Source: [Lactobacillus] rogosae
Lineage (GTDB): Bacteria > Bacillota > Clostridia > Lachnospirales > Lachnospiraceae
Length of the DNA: 64,000 nt
Direction: 5' to 3'
Assembly (NCBI GenBank): GCA_900112995.1
Contig: FONU01000004.1
Location: forward strand, 1-64,000
The position numbers and the translations under genes are program-made. Every line of letters begins with the position of its first letter. Positions within the stretch are counted from its first letter, which is position 1. Below the pieces are notes generated by a model. It saw only the letters and a program-made list of their open reading frames with translations, was not told the origin of the DNA and ran no database searches. Of the stretch, positions 63,957 to 64,000 are shown in pieces.

Positions 63957-64000
63957 AGGAAAATATTTACAAAAAAATCAGTGATAAGATTTCTCTTACC

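Noticed and set aside
1-64000. tRNA, rRNA, CRISPR arrays, insertion sequences or prophage genes
   Set aside because: None seen on reading both strands: no CCA-ended cloverleaf, regular spacer-repeat array, transposase, integrase or terminal inverted repeats with target duplication.

Overview
The window is a 64 kb AT-rich chromosomal segment from a low-GC Gram-positive bacterium, most probably a motile gut Clostridium-cluster XIVa type (Lachnospiraceae). The support is AGGAGG-type ribosome binding sites, a Wzm/Wzt (TagGH-like) polysaccharide exporter, LytR-CpsA-Psr and SipW proteins, DUF6033 and DUF3737 proteins typical of that family, chemoreceptors and c-di-GMP proteins. This placement is inference from gene families; no rRNA or tRNA gene was seen.

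Region 1 (1-24.7 kb) is a cell-surface polysaccharide locus. Going leftwards on the minus strand it holds a GT4 glycosyltransferase, the Wzm/Wzt ABC exporter (Wzt with a C-terminal glycan-recognition-type domain), an SGNH-like protein with an MBOAT O-acyltransferase (likely O-acetylation), a coiled-coil protein, three more GT4 enzymes, large polytopic GT-C-like membrane proteins, a thiamine-diphosphate enzyme, and GDP-mannose genes (manC and a partial gmd at the window edge). On the plus strand rfbA, rfbB and rfbC start dTDP-L-rhamnose synthesis; rfbD is not in the window. A MerR-methyltransferase fusion lies between the two arms.

Region 2 (24.7-42.2 kb) is mixed metabolism and regulation: a GH95-like plus GH43 glycosidase pair, a transmembrane chemoreceptor, asparaginase, a GNAT acetyltransferase, an SseB-like protein, a sirtuin, an AdhR-like MerR regulator with its own 19-bp-spacer promoter, a PadR-HAAS-DUF4097 operon behind a large dyad, a DUF6033/coiled-coil pair, a flavin reductase, DUF3737, and a flavodoxin-like secreted protein next to a MerR fragment.

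Region 3 (42.4-54.7 kb) holds a Lon-like AAA+ ATPase without a protease domain, an orphan sugar-binding lipoprotein next to a dCache chemoreceptor, an O-antigen-ligase-like protein, uracil permease and upp, an LCP protein, and a GGDEF/PilZ pair.

Region 4 (54.9-63.9 kb) is the most interesting part. It is a minus-strand gene set with five TasA/camelysin-like secreted proteins, a SipW-type signal peptidase, a 991-residue fibro-slime/Cna-B surface protein, a membrane-anchored protein ending in a KTGD sorting-like signal, and a SARP/BTAD-type regulator whose C-terminus resembles a degenerate GGDEF domain. Upstream of the first gene are two identical 7-bp direct repeats spaced by 4 bp, about 10 bp before a -10 element, the geometry expected of a SARP operator. 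It looks like a self-regulated surface-fibre or matrix system. Many genes in the window end in long, often nested, hairpin terminators.
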